Shown here: piece after piece, positions 55,939 through 64,000 of the stretch
Layout of the letters: every line of letters starts with the position of its first letter
Position numbering within the stretch: position 1 is the stretch's first letter
Assembly: GCF_030409715.1 (NCBI RefSeq)
Contig: NZ_JAUFQI010000001.1
Span: forward strand, 1,171,001-1,235,000
Direction: 5' to 3'
Length of the DNA: 64,000 nucleotides
From: Reinekea marina
GTDB lineage: Bacteria; Pseudomonadota; Gammaproteobacteria; Pseudomonadales; Natronospirillaceae
Position numbers and translations under genes: made by a program
The notes under the pieces: model-generated
The model's input: only the letters and a program-made list of their open reading frames with translations
Database searches by the model: none
Told to the model about the DNA's origin: nothing

Positions 55939-56211
55939 CCATGCGCCGCTGTACTTCGGCATCCATGCCTCAGATGCCCGCTCCTGTGAAACCCACCCCC
56001 AAAGCTAATCACCAACACCACTCCCAAGTAGGAGCGCGCGAAGCAAAGCGAAGCCGCGAAATGTGTTGACCTGACCCGCAGCCCGAAACCAAAAACCGCA
56101 CTTGATAACCCAAAAAAATTCGCCAATCATCATTGAATTTCAAAAGCGACGGCGATTTGATCTTGTCTTGCAGCTTGCAGCTTGCAGCTTGCAGCTTGCA
56201 GCTTGCAGCTT
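55939..56211. repeat. dispersed repeat copy 2, right fragment, with heptamer array
   Basis: This continues the repeat broken by the IS, from CCATGCG onward. It contains GTAGGAGCG (56028-56036) followed by CCGCGAA, which recalls Pseudomonas REP sequences. It ends in ~6.4 tandem CTTGCAG units (56167-56211). Together with 54491-54535 it gives ~318 bases, close to the intact copy. Confidence 0.75.
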
Positions 56212-56465
56212 TTCCCCCTCAACCCAAAACATCTCAAATCTAAAAAATCGTCTCTCCACTGCGTTCCGACGACTCCTACACGTTCAATTATCAGCACAAA
56301 CCCTCTTTTGACCATACTTGCGGCTTGAAGCTATTAACTTGCAGCTCAAAAAAACTGGTACGAATTGCTGACACCCAACCCCTTCTTTTTTCAAAAACAG
56401 ATCTTGTCATTACCGCTGTGCTCGGTACCCTAACAGCAACAACAATAAACAGAATTTAAGCGCCT
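56212..56465. other. intergenic region with further repeat modules
   Basis: A 33-base segment at 56248-56280 matches 59706-59738 at 29 of 33 positions. Copy B of the 30-bp direct repeat is at 56317-56346. No gene was seen. The promoter of the acetoacetyl-CoA synthetase gene should lie at the right end. Confidence 0.55.
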
Positions 56466-58400
56466 ATGTCGACAATACTATTTCGTCCGTCTCAGTCTCA
56501 AATGGAACAAACCCAGTTGAGTGGTTTTGCCAAACGTTTCGATGCTCAAGCGTTTGATTATAATTACAGTGCCCTTCATCACTACAGTATTAATAATCTC
56601 AGTGAGTTTTGGCAGGCTGTGTGGGATTTCGGTGATGTCCAAGGGTTTGCGGGTGATGTTGTTTTAGGGCATGCGCAAATGCCTGATGCGAAGTGGTTTC
56701 CTAACGCTAAGCTGAATTTCGCCAATAATTTACTGCACCATGGTGAAAACGATAGAAACGCCATTGTTGCGGTGAGTGAATCTCGTGAAGCACAAGAGAT
56801 TAGCTATAAGCAGCTGCGAGAAAGCGTGATGCAGTTGGCGGCATATCTTCAGCAAGAGTGTGGTGTACAACCTAAAGACGTTGTGGCCGGTTATATTGGT
56901 AATACTCAGGAAGCGCTAATAGGTATGCTGGCGACCACTTATTTGGGCGCTATTTGGACATCAGCCTCGCCTGATTTTGGTTATGAAGGTGTCTTTGATC
57001 GGCTTGGTCAGGTTGAACCGGTGGTGTTGTTGGCGGGTAATGGCTACGGTTATGGCGGAAAACTATTTGATCGTCGCGAGGTTGTCGATCAATTGCGTGC
57101 TTCGGTGCCTTCTATACGGCAAACGATCAATGTTTCTGTGGTGCCTAGTATAGCGAGCATTGAACGAGCTACTGAGCTAGAGGATATATTAAAGCAAAAC
57201 CGTGCTGCGCCTGAGCTTGTGGAGTTCCCGTTTGACCACCCATTGGTTGTGCTTTATTCATCGGGTACCACGGGTAAGCCTAAATGCATTATACACAGTG
57301 CTGGTGGTACTTTGCTTCAGCATATTAAAGAGCTACGTTTACACGGTGATATATCCAAAGAGTCGACTTTTTTCTATTTCACCACGACCGGTTGGATGAT
57401 GTGGAATTGGCTTGCCTCTGGCTTAGTGACCGGTGCGACCCTTATAATTTTTGATGGCAACCCGATGTACCCAACCGAGTCGGTGCTATGGGAGTTGGCT
57501 TCAAAGTACCGGGTGACTCACTTTGGTACCAGTGCTAAGTATCTGAGCGCTTGTCAAAAGTTAGGCGTTGCTCCGAAAGAAAACAATTTAGACGCTTTGC
57601 GCGTGGTGTTTTCCACTGGCTCGCCTCTGTCACCTGAAGACTTCGATTGGGTGTACAGTGAAGTTAAATCCGATGTCATGTTGCACTCTATTTCAGGTGG
57701 TACAGACATTGTGTCGTGTTTTGTCGGTGGTAACCCCTGGTCACCCGTTGTTAAAGGTAAAATACAGGCCGCTAATTTAGGTATGGCGGTGGAGTCTTGG
57801 AGCGATGAAGGTGAATCTATCTTAAACCAACGTGGTGAATTGGTGTGCCGTTTACCCGCCCCATGCATGCCTATAGGGTTCTGGAATGACCCAGATAAGG
57901 CTCGCTATAAAAGCGCATACTTTGAGCGGTTCGACAATGTTTGGGCGCAAGGTGATTTTTGCGAAATAGATGAGCAGGGCCAAGTCGTTATTCTTGGTCG
58001 AAGCGATACAACACTAAACCCAGGTGGCGTCAGAATTGGCACCGCTGAAATTTATCGTCAGGTGGAAACTATCGAACAAGTCACTGATTCGCTAGTGGTG
58101 GGTCATCAAACCGATAATGATGTAGAAGTCGTTTTATTCGTAAAACTCAACTCATCGACTGAGCTGGATGATTCGCTGATAAAGGCAATCAAACAGCGTA
58201 TCCGCGAAAACACCACACCAAGACACGTTCCAAAACATATCTTTGCCGTCGCAGATATTCCTTATACTCGCTCAGGTAAAAAAGTGGAGCTGGCCGTAAC
58301 TCAAATCTTACGGGGTGATACTCCCAAAAATACAACGGCCATGGCAAATGCTGAATGCTTAGAAGAGTATCAAGCGATCAAAGCAAAGTACTTGGCTTAA
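56466..58400 (+). CDS. aacS: acetoacetyl-CoA synthetase
   Basis: The 644-residue adenylate-forming enzyme has the P-loop VVLYSSGTTGKPKCI near residue 260 and the family motifs GWMMWNWLASGL and SISGGTDIVSCFVGGNP. A C-terminal domain carries GRSDTTLNPGGVRIG and the catalytic Lys in RSGKKVEL. The N-terminus has the acetyl-CoA-synthetase-like FWQAVWDF segment. It activates acetoacetate with ATP and CoA, probably for ketone-body or leucine use. It is a single gene followed by a hairpin. Confidence 0.92.
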   Translation: MSTILFRPSQSQMEQTQLSGFAKRFDAQAFDYNYSALHHYSINNLSEFWQAVWDFGDVQGFAGDVVLGHAQMPDAKWFPNAKLNFANNLLHHGENDRNAIVAVSESREAQEISYKQLRESVMQLAAYLQQECGVQPKDVVAGYIGNTQEALIGMLATTYLGAIWTSASPDFGYEGVFDRLGQVEPVVLLAGNGYGYGGKLFDRREVVDQLRASVPSIRQTINVSVVPSIASIERATELEDILKQNRAAPELVEFPFDHPLVVLYSSGTTGKPKCIIHSAGGTLLQHIKELRLHGDISKESTFFYFTTTGWMMWNWLASGLVTGATLIIFDGNPMYPTESVLWELASKYRVTHFGTSAKYLSACQKLGVAPKENNLDALRVVFSTGSPLSPEDFDWVYSEVKSDVMLHSISGGTDIVSCFVGGNPWSPVVKGKIQAANLGMAVESWSDEGESILNQRGELVCRLPAPCMPIGFWNDPDKARYKSAYFERFDNVWAQGDFCEIDEQGQVVILGRSDTTLNPGGVRIGTAEIYRQVETIEQVTDSLVVGHQTDNDVEVVLFVKLNSSTELDDSLIKAIKQRIRENTTPRHVPKHIFAVADIPYTRSGKKVELAVTQILRGDTPKNTTAMANAECLEEYQAIKAKYLA

Positions 58401-58429
58401 ATATTTTCAAAACAGCAAGCTTAAGCAGT

Positions 58430-58458
58430 CAAAGGTTAGTCCATCAGTCTAACCTTTG
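58430..58458 (+). terminator. terminator-like hairpin after aacS
   Basis: CAAAGGTTAG (58430-58439) and CTAACCTTTG (58449-58458) form a perfect 10-bp stem with a 9-base loop, 30 bases past the stop. There is no T-run after it. A truncated piece of the CAGCTATT/GCAGCTTAATT repeat follows (about 58465-58492). Confidence 0.5.
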
Positions 58459-58595
58459 GCCTAGCCTCCAGCTATTCACTGGCAGCTTAATTACCGAAGC
58501 CCTAAACCGTTTCCCCTCTACCAACCACCAAATAGAAGTTATACTCTAAATTCAAACGCCCATTAAAAAGAATAAACCCATAGCGACTGAATAAC

Positions 58596-59090
58596 ATGAA
58601 GATTAAACCACTCTTAAAAAGTGATCTTGCAGAGGCCATCACTGTAATCAAGGCTTCGTTTGAAACTTATGTGAAACCATCTTGGTCTCAAAACGCGATA
58701 GAGGCATTTTATACAAAAGATATAGCAATCGATAAATTAAAATCGTTGCTTGATAGCGACAATATTTGTTTGAAATGTACAGTTGATGACTGCATTTCTG
58801 GCGTGCTTTTATTTTCTTCGAAAAGAAAACTTGCTTACTTATTCGTTAGTCCTGAAGAAAACGGTAAGGGAATAGCGAAGAAGTTGTTTGATGCTGCAAA
58901 ATTGCAAGTTGATGATTCTGTTGATTATATTGAGCTGGCTTCAACGGAATACGCTGTACCTGTTTATGAAAAGCTAGGATTCAGAAAATCAGCCAATGCC
59001 TTTTTGTATAACGATTGTACCTTTCAGCCGATGGTCTATTGGATGGGAAATTATAGGCTAAATTCTTCTGTTCAAATTATAGAGTCTTAA
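58596..59090 (+). CDS. GNAT family N-acetyltransferase
   Basis: The 164-residue product is a GNAT fold with the acetyl-CoA-binding loop YLFVSPEENGKGIAKKLFDAA (near residues 85-105) and the C-terminal AVPVYEKLGF motif. The acceptor is unknown; small molecules, peptides or protein N-termini are possible. It is AT-richer than its neighbours, which may hint at acquisition. Its stop overlaps the stop of the convergent GNAT gene. Confidence 0.8.
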   Translation: MKIKPLLKSDLAEAITVIKASFETYVKPSWSQNAIEAFYTKDIAIDKLKSLLDSDNICLKCTVDDCISGVLLFSSKRKLAYLFVSPEENGKGIAKKLFDAAKLQVDDSVDYIELASTEYAVPVYEKLGFRKSANAFLYNDCTFQPMVYWMGNYRLNSSVQIIES

Positions 59091-59569
59091 ATTCTAAACT
59101 CATAAAAGTCGGCGTATGGTTTATCCGATCGAGTTCCTAAATTGTGCCAACCGAGTTTTTCATAAAATGCTTTTGCATTTATATTCTTTTTTCCGACACT
59201 GAGTAACAATGAACCTGCACCCAATGTATGAAAAATATCAATGCTTTTATCATGTAGCATTCGGCCAAAACCAGCACCTCTATATTCTGGACGCAAGTAA
59301 AATAAATTAACATAGCCAACGTTTGGGCTTTCATGCCATTTCATTTCCAGTTGTCCCGCTAATTGACCGTTGAAATAGCAAAGACAGTTGCCTTGTGGGA
59401 TTTGACTGATTCTCTTTTCAAGCCGGCTTATATACTCATCACCATTTTCGCCTCCAATCTGGCTCAGAAATCCATCACTATTTCCGTGGGTACAAATATA
59501 GGCATCAAGTCGATGCTCAATACAAATACTCCGATCGAGAGTGGGGTCAATTGTCTTAAATTCAAACAT
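59087..59569 (-). CDS. GNAT family N-acetyltransferase
   Basis: The 160-residue product has the GNAT motif A region NLFYLRPEYRGAGFGRMLHDK (near residues 90-110) and the C-terminal NAKAFYEKLGWHNLGTRSDKPYADFYEF segment. The acceptor is not predictable. It is convergent with the other GNAT gene; the stops share four bases. The two are not close copies of each other. Confidence 0.8.
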   Translation of the reverse strand: MFEFKTIDPTLDRSICIEHRLDAYICTHGNSDGFLSQIGGENGDEYISRLEKRISQIPQGNCLCYFNGQLAGQLEMKWHESPNVGYVNLFYLRPEYRGAGFGRMLHDKSIDIFHTLGAGSLLLSVGKKNINAKAFYEKLGWHNLGTRSDKPYADFYEFRI

Positions 59570-59939
59570 AGTTAAAGTTTAAAATGCGGATGTTATTTTA
59601 AAGGTTAACCTAACAGCCTTCCAAATGCATGACCTAGTTCGAGTTATTAGTAAGCAATATCTAAGAAATGACAAAATCTAAATCATACAGCCTATTCAAA
59701 AACAATCGCCTCTCCACTTCGTTCTGAAGACTCCTACAATAAATAGACCGCGCAAAGCTGTAAGAGCGCTGGAAGCAACGCGGAGACGCGAATGTTTTGT
59801 CCTAAGCCGCAACACGATGCCCGCAGCAATAAACAAACACCGCCATTTCTTTGACGAACGTCATAAAAATGGGGCCTAAAATTCGCATGATTTGAGTCCT
59901 TGAGTTAGGATTAAATTCTGACTAGTTGAGGCCGATCAT
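59570..59939. other. intergenic region with repeat modules upstream of protease
   Basis: These 370 bases include the 33-base module at 59706-59738 also found at 56248-56280. A degenerate stretch (about 59750-59830) shares blocks such as CGCGAATGTTTTG and GCCCGCAGC with the ~320-bp repeat. No gene was recognised. Confidence 0.5.
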
Positions 59940-61058
59940 TTGAATAAACTCTTCGCTTTTGTTTTGTGTTTACCGTTATTTGCATTTGCTGCGGATGATT
60001 CGTTCGGTGAACGTGGTATAGCGCCCCGTATCATTAATGGTTCGGCGACGTCTCCCAATGAGCATGAGTATTTTGTCGCGTTACTTAGGGTTTATAACTG
60101 GGCAGATGGTAAGTCATACGCGAGTCCAGGTAACTCTACCGGATATAGTTGGAATGCTTTTTGTGGCGCTAGTCATATTGGTGGCGGTAAGGTGGTGACT
60201 GCGGCCCATTGTGTTGATGGTTATCCCGCTGGCGCTTCGGTACATTTGCTGATCGGTGATTACTCAAATGTAAGCACGGGTAAGGGTATGCAATATGAGT
60301 TTTGTAAAGATGAGGGCTTAGTTTCTTATGATTGTATTGGAGAAGATTCTAAAGAAGCTGATCCAATAGGGTACCACTTTACGGGTTATACAATTTACAC
60401 GGGCAGTGAAACACCTATCGAAATACCCTCTGAAAATATAGAAGTTCACCCACTTTATAACAGTGCAACGCTTGAATATGACATTGCTATTTTGCATTTG
60501 CCTCAGGTTTCAAATAAGCCATCTCTGGCGTTACCGACCATGGATTTATTCGATCATTTAGCGAAAAATACATCTTCTAAAGTACAAGTTATTGGTCATG
60601 GTGATACGTTAAGTGATAACAACGTTGCGACATTTTCGGCCAGCGCTCAATTGCTCGATGTTGATCTAACACCTCGTACCGTTCAAGAATGCAACAACTC
60701 GAATATTGGTAACAATTTTGATGCTTTTACGATGATTTGTGCAGGAGACCCAGGATACGACTCTTGTCAGGGTGACAGTGGTGGTCCGTTGATTGATCCT
60801 GATACCGATACTTTGTTGGGGGTTGTCAGTTGGGGGCCATCTCAGTGTGGTATTAATCGGGCTAATGCTTATGGTGTTTATTCGAATGTCTATAACTTGC
60901 GTGATTGGATCAATGAGGGCAGTTTATCGATGGATCTTAATGCAGACACCACTCGTAATTCTGATGGTCAAGTAAGTCGCTTGGGCGCTGGCTCGTTACC
61001 GATGTTCGGCATGATAGCGTTAGCGGGATTGTTATGGGCTGGGCGACGACGTGGCTAA
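59940..61058 (+). CDS. secreted trypsin-like serine protease with GlyGly-CTERM-like tail
   Basis: The 372-residue product has a signal peptide ([14 protein letters not shown]) and a short propeptide ending R30, before IINGS, the usual activation site of S1 proteases. The triad is H90 (VTAAHC), D181 (EYDIAIL) and S280 (CQGDSGGPL). D274 at the specificity position predicts cleavage after Arg or Lys. The C-terminus has GAGSLP, a hydrophobic helix ([14 protein letters not shown]) and RRR, like GlyGly-CTERM tails cut by rhombosortase after type II secretion. The start is TTG. It overlaps the next gene by eight bases. Confidence 0.88.
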   Translation: MNKLFAFVLCLPLFAFAADDSFGERGIAPRIINGSATSPNEHEYFVALLRVYNWADGKSYASPGNSTGYSWNAFCGASHIGGGKVVTAAHCVDGYPAGASVHLLIGDYSNVSTGKGMQYEFCKDEGLVSYDCIGEDSKEADPIGYHFTGYTIYTGSETPIEIPSENIEVHPLYNSATLEYDIAILHLPQVSNKPSLALPTMDLFDHLAKNTSSKVQVIGHGDTLSDNNVATFSASAQLLDVDLTPRTVQECNNSNIGNNFDAFTMICAGDPGYDSCQGDSGGPLIDPDTDTLLGVVSWGPSQCGINRANAYGVYSNVYNLRDWINEGSLSMDLNADTTRNSDGQVSRLGAGSLPMFGMIALAGLLWAGRRRG

Positions 61059-61386
61059 ATTCAAGCTTTTTCTATGTTCGCTAATAGTTGTGTTTACGGC
61101 AGGGTGCAGTACCTTTCCGGGTCGCGATTATTCGGTGCCTTTGCTACTAAACCCGGTTGTGTTCAGTGATCGAGTTGAGGTGTCTGTGATGTCTCATGGT
61201 TGTACTACGGAAGATGATTTTTATTTGTTGGTGAAGGGCGAAAAAGTGACGTTACGCCAAATAAAACCAGATCTTTGCCGCGCTGCGCCGTCGTTAATTC
61301 GATTATCGTTTAATTATCGCTTTGGTGATTCATTGATAACCTTCAAAAATGATGTTCGCTACATGAATCGAGTTCAAACTCGATAA
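61051..61386 (+). CDS. small lipoprotein, hypothetical
   Basis: The 111-residue product starts at a GTG inside the protease gene and has a type II signal peptide with lipobox TAGC (Cys near residue 19). The mature part has a few cysteines ([19 protein letters not shown]) and predicted beta strands; no known domain was recognised. The eight-base overlap with the protease suggests they are made together. It could be an inhibitor, chaperone or anchor for the protease, but that is only inference. Confidence 0.6.
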   Translation: MAKFKLFLCSLIVVFTAGCSTFPGRDYSVPLLLNPVVFSDRVEVSVMSHGCTTEDDFYLLVKGEKVTLRQIKPDLCRAAPSLIRLSFNYRFGDSLITFKNDVRYMNRVQTR

Positions 61387-61388
61387 TC

Positions 61389-61913
61389 TTATATCGAAAA
61401 GTATCGCAACTCTGGTGATGGTTGGCTGTATCGCCAATACTGATCAAAGCTCGATTGCAGGCTCTTTACCGAGGTTTTATCATCTGTATGTGCAAATCCA
61501 ATGTAGTTGTCTAATTTTTGTCGTATTACCACGCCTCCTCTGTCTACCAATATAAATTCACAGTTAATCGGCTCTTTTTCGAGTATTTCTGGTTCGATGA
61601 TTCTGGCTTCTATTCGGGATAACTTTTTAATAAGGGGCACCAATGGGTGGTCGGTTTTCAATGCGTGGGTAGTTTGTGCAATGAGTAATCTCATTTGGGC
61701 TCGGCGATTAGTCAGTATAAATTGTTTAAGTGCTGAAACTACGGCTTCGTTGCCGAGCCAAGGGCGGTTTAGGTCTTGGCTGATGATATTAATGCTGCGC
61801 AAACCTGCATCAATTAACGGTGTTGATTGGTTGATAAAACCTGCGATGGAATCTAATCGAATAACGCCAGTTTGGCTCTCTGCCTCTGTTGCTGGCTCTG
61901 AAGATTGGCTCAT
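61389..61913 (-). CDS. hypothetical protein
   Basis: I do not firmly recognise this 174-residue protein. It is soluble, with no signal peptide. Segments such as LRSINIISQDLNRPWLGNEAVVSALKQFI and MRLLIAQTTHALKTDHPLVPLIKKL (given in part) loosely recall the fold of phospholipase D-like proteins, but no HKD motif is present. It follows rsgA by 18 bases on the same strand, so the two are likely cotranscribed. Confidence 0.55.
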   Translation of the reverse strand: MSQSSEPATEAESQTGVIRLDSIAGFINQSTPLIDAGLRSINIISQDLNRPWLGNEAVVSALKQFILTNRRAQMRLLIAQTTHALKTDHPLVPLIKKLSRIEARIIEPEILEKEPINCEFILVDRGGVVIRQKLDNYIGFAHTDDKTSVKSLQSSFDQYWRYSQPSPELRYFSI

Positions 61914-61931
61914 AGTCTCCCTCGGTACAGT

Positions 61932-62957
61932 TTAGGATCTCATGGTGACTTCGTCTATCGAATCACGAATGGCTAAGTAGCTGTTTAACCTGCGCTCAAG
62001 CAACTCTCCGTTTTCAACGGCTATTTTAACCGCGCATTTGGGTTCGTGTGTATGAGTGCAATTATTAAACTTGCAGTAGTGTGCGTGTTCGGTGACATCT
62101 GGGAAGCCTTTGTCTAAGTCTTCTTCGGTAATGTGCCACAAGCCAAATTCGCGTATACCGGGGCTGTCGATGAGCTGTCCGCCGCTGGGAATGTGATAAA
62201 TTTTAGCCGTGGTGGTGGTGTGTCGGCCTTTGCCGGTGGCTTCAGAAATCTCACCGACGCGAATATCTTCCCCTGGCAAGAGTGCGGATATGATTGAAGA
62301 TTTACCCACACCCGATTGCCCGACAAAGACTGAGTTGCCTTCTGCGACTAACGTTTTGATGGCAGCAAGCTCTTCTTCATTGTGAATACTGGCAATTAAG
62401 GTGATGCAGCCAAGGTCTTCGTATTGTTTTAACTCTTCGAGCATTTCAGGAGCTTGGTCAATTAAATCGTGTTTGTTGAGCAAGATAACGGGCTGAATGT
62501 CGTCGTGTGCCGTGGCTACAAGATAACGGTCTATCAAATTTACGGGTGTGCGCGGTGATGGGCACGCAACGATAATAATACGATCAACGTTTGCGGCCAC
62601 TGGTCGCAGCTTACCGCGGTAATCTGGGCGAGTAAGAATTGATTGGCGTTCTTGAAGTGCGACTATAACTCCTTGACCTTCGCCTTTCTCATCGGCGTGC
62701 CAAATCACTTTATCGCCCGTGACCAACACAGGTAGGTTGCTGCGCACCGAACAGCGTGTTATTTCGCCGTTTTCGCCTTCAATATCTAAAGTTGCGCCGA
62801 AGTGAGCAATCACTAACCCTTGCCGCGGCTCGCCGAGTTGATCGGTTGCAAAGGCTTGTTCTATTTTTTGGTCTTTCTTTTGTGCTCGCGCAAGGCGTTC
62901 TTGCTGGACTTTGTCGATGCGAAATTGCTGTTGTCGAGATAGTTTTCGTTTACTCAT
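61932..62957 (-). CDS. rsgA: small ribosomal subunit biogenesis GTPase RsgA
   Basis: The 341-residue product has the circularly permuted GTPase order: an N-terminal OB fold, then NKHD (G4) near residue 160, G1 VGQSGVGKSS near residue 215 and DSPG (G3) near residue 263. A C-terminal zinc module follows (CKFNNCTHTHEPKC). It helps mature the 30S subunit and checks the decoding centre. It is divergent from orn, as in Pseudomonas and E. coli. Confidence 0.95.
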   Translation of the reverse strand: MSKRKLSRQQQFRIDKVQQERLARAQKKDQKIEQAFATDQLGEPRQGLVIAHFGATLDIEGENGEITRCSVRSNLPVLVTGDKVIWHADEKGEGQGVIVALQERQSILTRPDYRGKLRPVAANVDRIIIVACPSPRTPVNLIDRYLVATAHDDIQPVILLNKHDLIDQAPEMLEELKQYEDLGCITLIASIHNEEELAAIKTLVAEGNSVFVGQSGVGKSSIISALLPGEDIRVGEISEATGKGRHTTTTAKIYHIPSGGQLIDSPGIREFGLWHITEEDLDKGFPDVTEHAHYCKFNNCTHTHEPKCAVKIAVENGELLERRLNSYLAIRDSIDEVTMRS

Positions 62958-63027
62958 GCGCGCTCTGTGTTGAGATCGGTTACAATAACCGACAGTTTAC
63001 AGTTTCACGCGCTAAAGGTTGAGCTTA

Positions 63028-63573
63028 ATGGACAAAAAAACGAATTTAATCTGGATAGACCTCGAAATGTCAGGGTTGAAGCCAGAAACTGACCATATTT
63101 TAGAGATTGCCACGCTAGTCACCGATAAAGACCTTAACATAATCGCCGAAGGGCCAGAGTTAGTCATTCACCAACCCGACAGTGTGTTAGATGCGATGGA
63201 TGAATGGTGTACAACGCATCATGGTGAGTCTGGCCTAACTGCGAAAGTTCAGCAAAGCAGCATCAGTGTTGAAGTTGCGGCGCAACAAACGCTCGATTTT
63301 GTGAAAGAGTGGGTTGATCAAGGTGCGTCGCCATTATGCGGGAACTCAATCTGGCAGGATCGTCGTTTTCTTATTAAGTACATGCCCGATTTAGATGCCT
63401 ATTTCCATTACCGTAATATCGATGTCAGCACCTTGAAAGAACTGGCCGCACGTTGGAACCCTGAAATTTTGAAAGGTTTTCAGAAAAAGGGCAGCCATAG
63501 AGCCTTAGATGACATCATCGAGTCTATCGAAGAGCTCAAATACTATCGTAAGCATTTTATCACTTTACCTTAG
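63028..63573 (+). CDS. orn: oligoribonuclease
   Basis: The 181-residue DEDDh exonuclease has D11 and E13 (WIDLEMSGL), the Asp in SIWQDRRFL and the C-terminal SHRALDD. It degrades 2- to 5-mer RNA and pGpG, so it also ends c-di-GMP turnover. The ATG at 63028 has AAAGG nine bases upstream; a TTG at 63019 would add three residues. It is divergent from rsgA. Confidence 0.95.
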   Translation: MDKKTNLIWIDLEMSGLKPETDHILEIATLVTDKDLNIIAEGPELVIHQPDSVLDAMDEWCTTHHGESGLTAKVQQSSISVEVAAQQTLDFVKEWVDQGASPLCGNSIWQDRRFLIKYMPDLDAYFHYRNIDVSTLKELAARWNPEILKGFQKKGSHRALDDIIESIEELKYYRKHFITLP

Positions 63574-63577
63574 CCGC

Positions 63578-64000
63578 TTAAATTTGGCTGTATAACCGCC
63601 CGAGATGCCCTTGAAAATGCTCTAAAAATAAGCGCGTTTTTAGGGGTAAGTGGCGGCTTTTGTAAATAACACTAAGCTCCTCTGCAACAGGTTTTCCTTC
63701 TAACGCTACCGCCGCAAGCGCGCCTCTTCTTATATAAGGTTCGGCTAAATAGACAGGTAACCTAACTAAGCCAAGTCCACGAATGGCAGCCTGTAAGCGC
63801 ATATCTGGGCTATTCAGTGTTAACCTTCCGCTTACTTCTATCGCGTCTAAAGAACGCTCCCTGCGAAACAACCATTGGTGCTCGCCTCCTTGAAGAATAC
63901 ACGGGAAGTCAGAGACCTCTGTTAAATGTTTCGGTGCTTTATTGGCGCAATGTGCGGCAATATACAGCCCCTGTGGAATACTCATGAGCGATTGTGCAAT
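63578..64000 (-). CDS. LysR family regulator, C-terminal part, cut by the window edge
   Basis: The frame stays open to base 64000, so only the last ~140 residues of the ligand-binding domain are visible. Segments such as GLYIAAHCANKAPKHL, AAIRGLGLVRLPVYLAEPYIRRGALAAV and the final KTRLFLEHFQGHL are typical of LysR effector domains of the CrgA/DmlR type. The N-terminal DNA-binding helix-turn-helix is outside the window. It is convergent with orn, four bases away. Its ligand is unknown. Confidence 0.82.
   Translation of the reverse strand: MAQSLMSIPQGLYIAAHCANKAPKHLTEVSDFPCILQGGEHQWLFRRERSLDAIEVSGRLTLNSPDMRLQAAIRGLGLVRLPVYLAEPYIRRGALAAVALEGKPVAEELSVIYKSRHLPLKTRLFLEHFQGHLGRLYSQI

Noticed and set aside
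55866..56126. Short frames at the right IS boundary and repeat
   Set aside because: They cross the IS end into the repeat, so cannot predate the insertion; no family resemblance.

Overview
The window looks like a chromosomal segment of a marine gammaproteobacterium, probably Oceanospirillales and Reinekea/Saccharospirillum-like. That placement rests on gene content (Vfr-type CRP, Coq7, PilH, DksA, dusB-fis, rsgA/orn, mltF divergent from purL) and moderate GC; it is an inference, not a phylogeny. No tRNA, rRNA or CRISPR array was seen. One insertion sequence is present. The rightmost gene runs off the window.

1-10.8 kb is a hydroxyproline (Hyp) utilisation locus. A polar amino-acid ABC importer (79-2997) is followed by a DapA-family deaminase, a 4-Hyp epimerase, a D-Hyp dehydrogenase, a second proline-racemase-family protein (probable trans-3-Hyp dehydratase) and an Ldh-family imino-acid reductase. 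A convergent aldehyde dehydrogenase (2-oxoglutarate semialdehyde) and a GntR/FCD regulator complete it. Together they would convert trans-4-Hyp to 2-oxoglutarate and trans-3-Hyp to proline. A nearly identical palindrome lies over the importer promoter and upstream of the dehydrogenase gene, so one regulator probably controls both transcripts.

10.9-22 kb is on the minus strand: alpha-2-macroglobulin-like protein with PBP1C (pbpC), then pyrF, argA and hemN. 22-30 kb holds CRP, an OsmC-like protein, a CYTH/CHAD triphosphatase coupled to a GspE-type ATPase, Coq7 and a 7TM-DISM hybrid kinase. 30-37 kb has purD, purH, fis, dusB, a DUF3426 membrane protein and prmA. 37-43 kb is a complete opp oligopeptide importer, oppABCDF. 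43-54 kb has a PilZ protein, msrA-yfcL, a short TetR protein, PilH, a DksA lacking two zinc cysteines, purU, a porin-like protein, mltF and purL.

54.4-56.2 kb is the most informative stretch. An IS110-family (IS1111-group) element of about 1.4 kb interrupts one copy of a ~320-bp dispersed repeat; an uninterrupted copy lies at 21970-22296. Downstream of the transposase the element carries a structured non-coding region. Its loop holds two 7-nt segments that match the two halves of the reconstructed target, in the order expected of a bridge RNA/seekRNA. The joined 11-nt target is present, unoccupied, in the other repeat copy.

56.4-64 kb carries acetoacetyl-CoA synthetase, two convergent GNAT proteins, a trypsin-like protease with a GlyGly-CTERM-like tail overlapping a small lipoprotein, an unrecognised protein, rsgA, orn and a partial LysR regulator.
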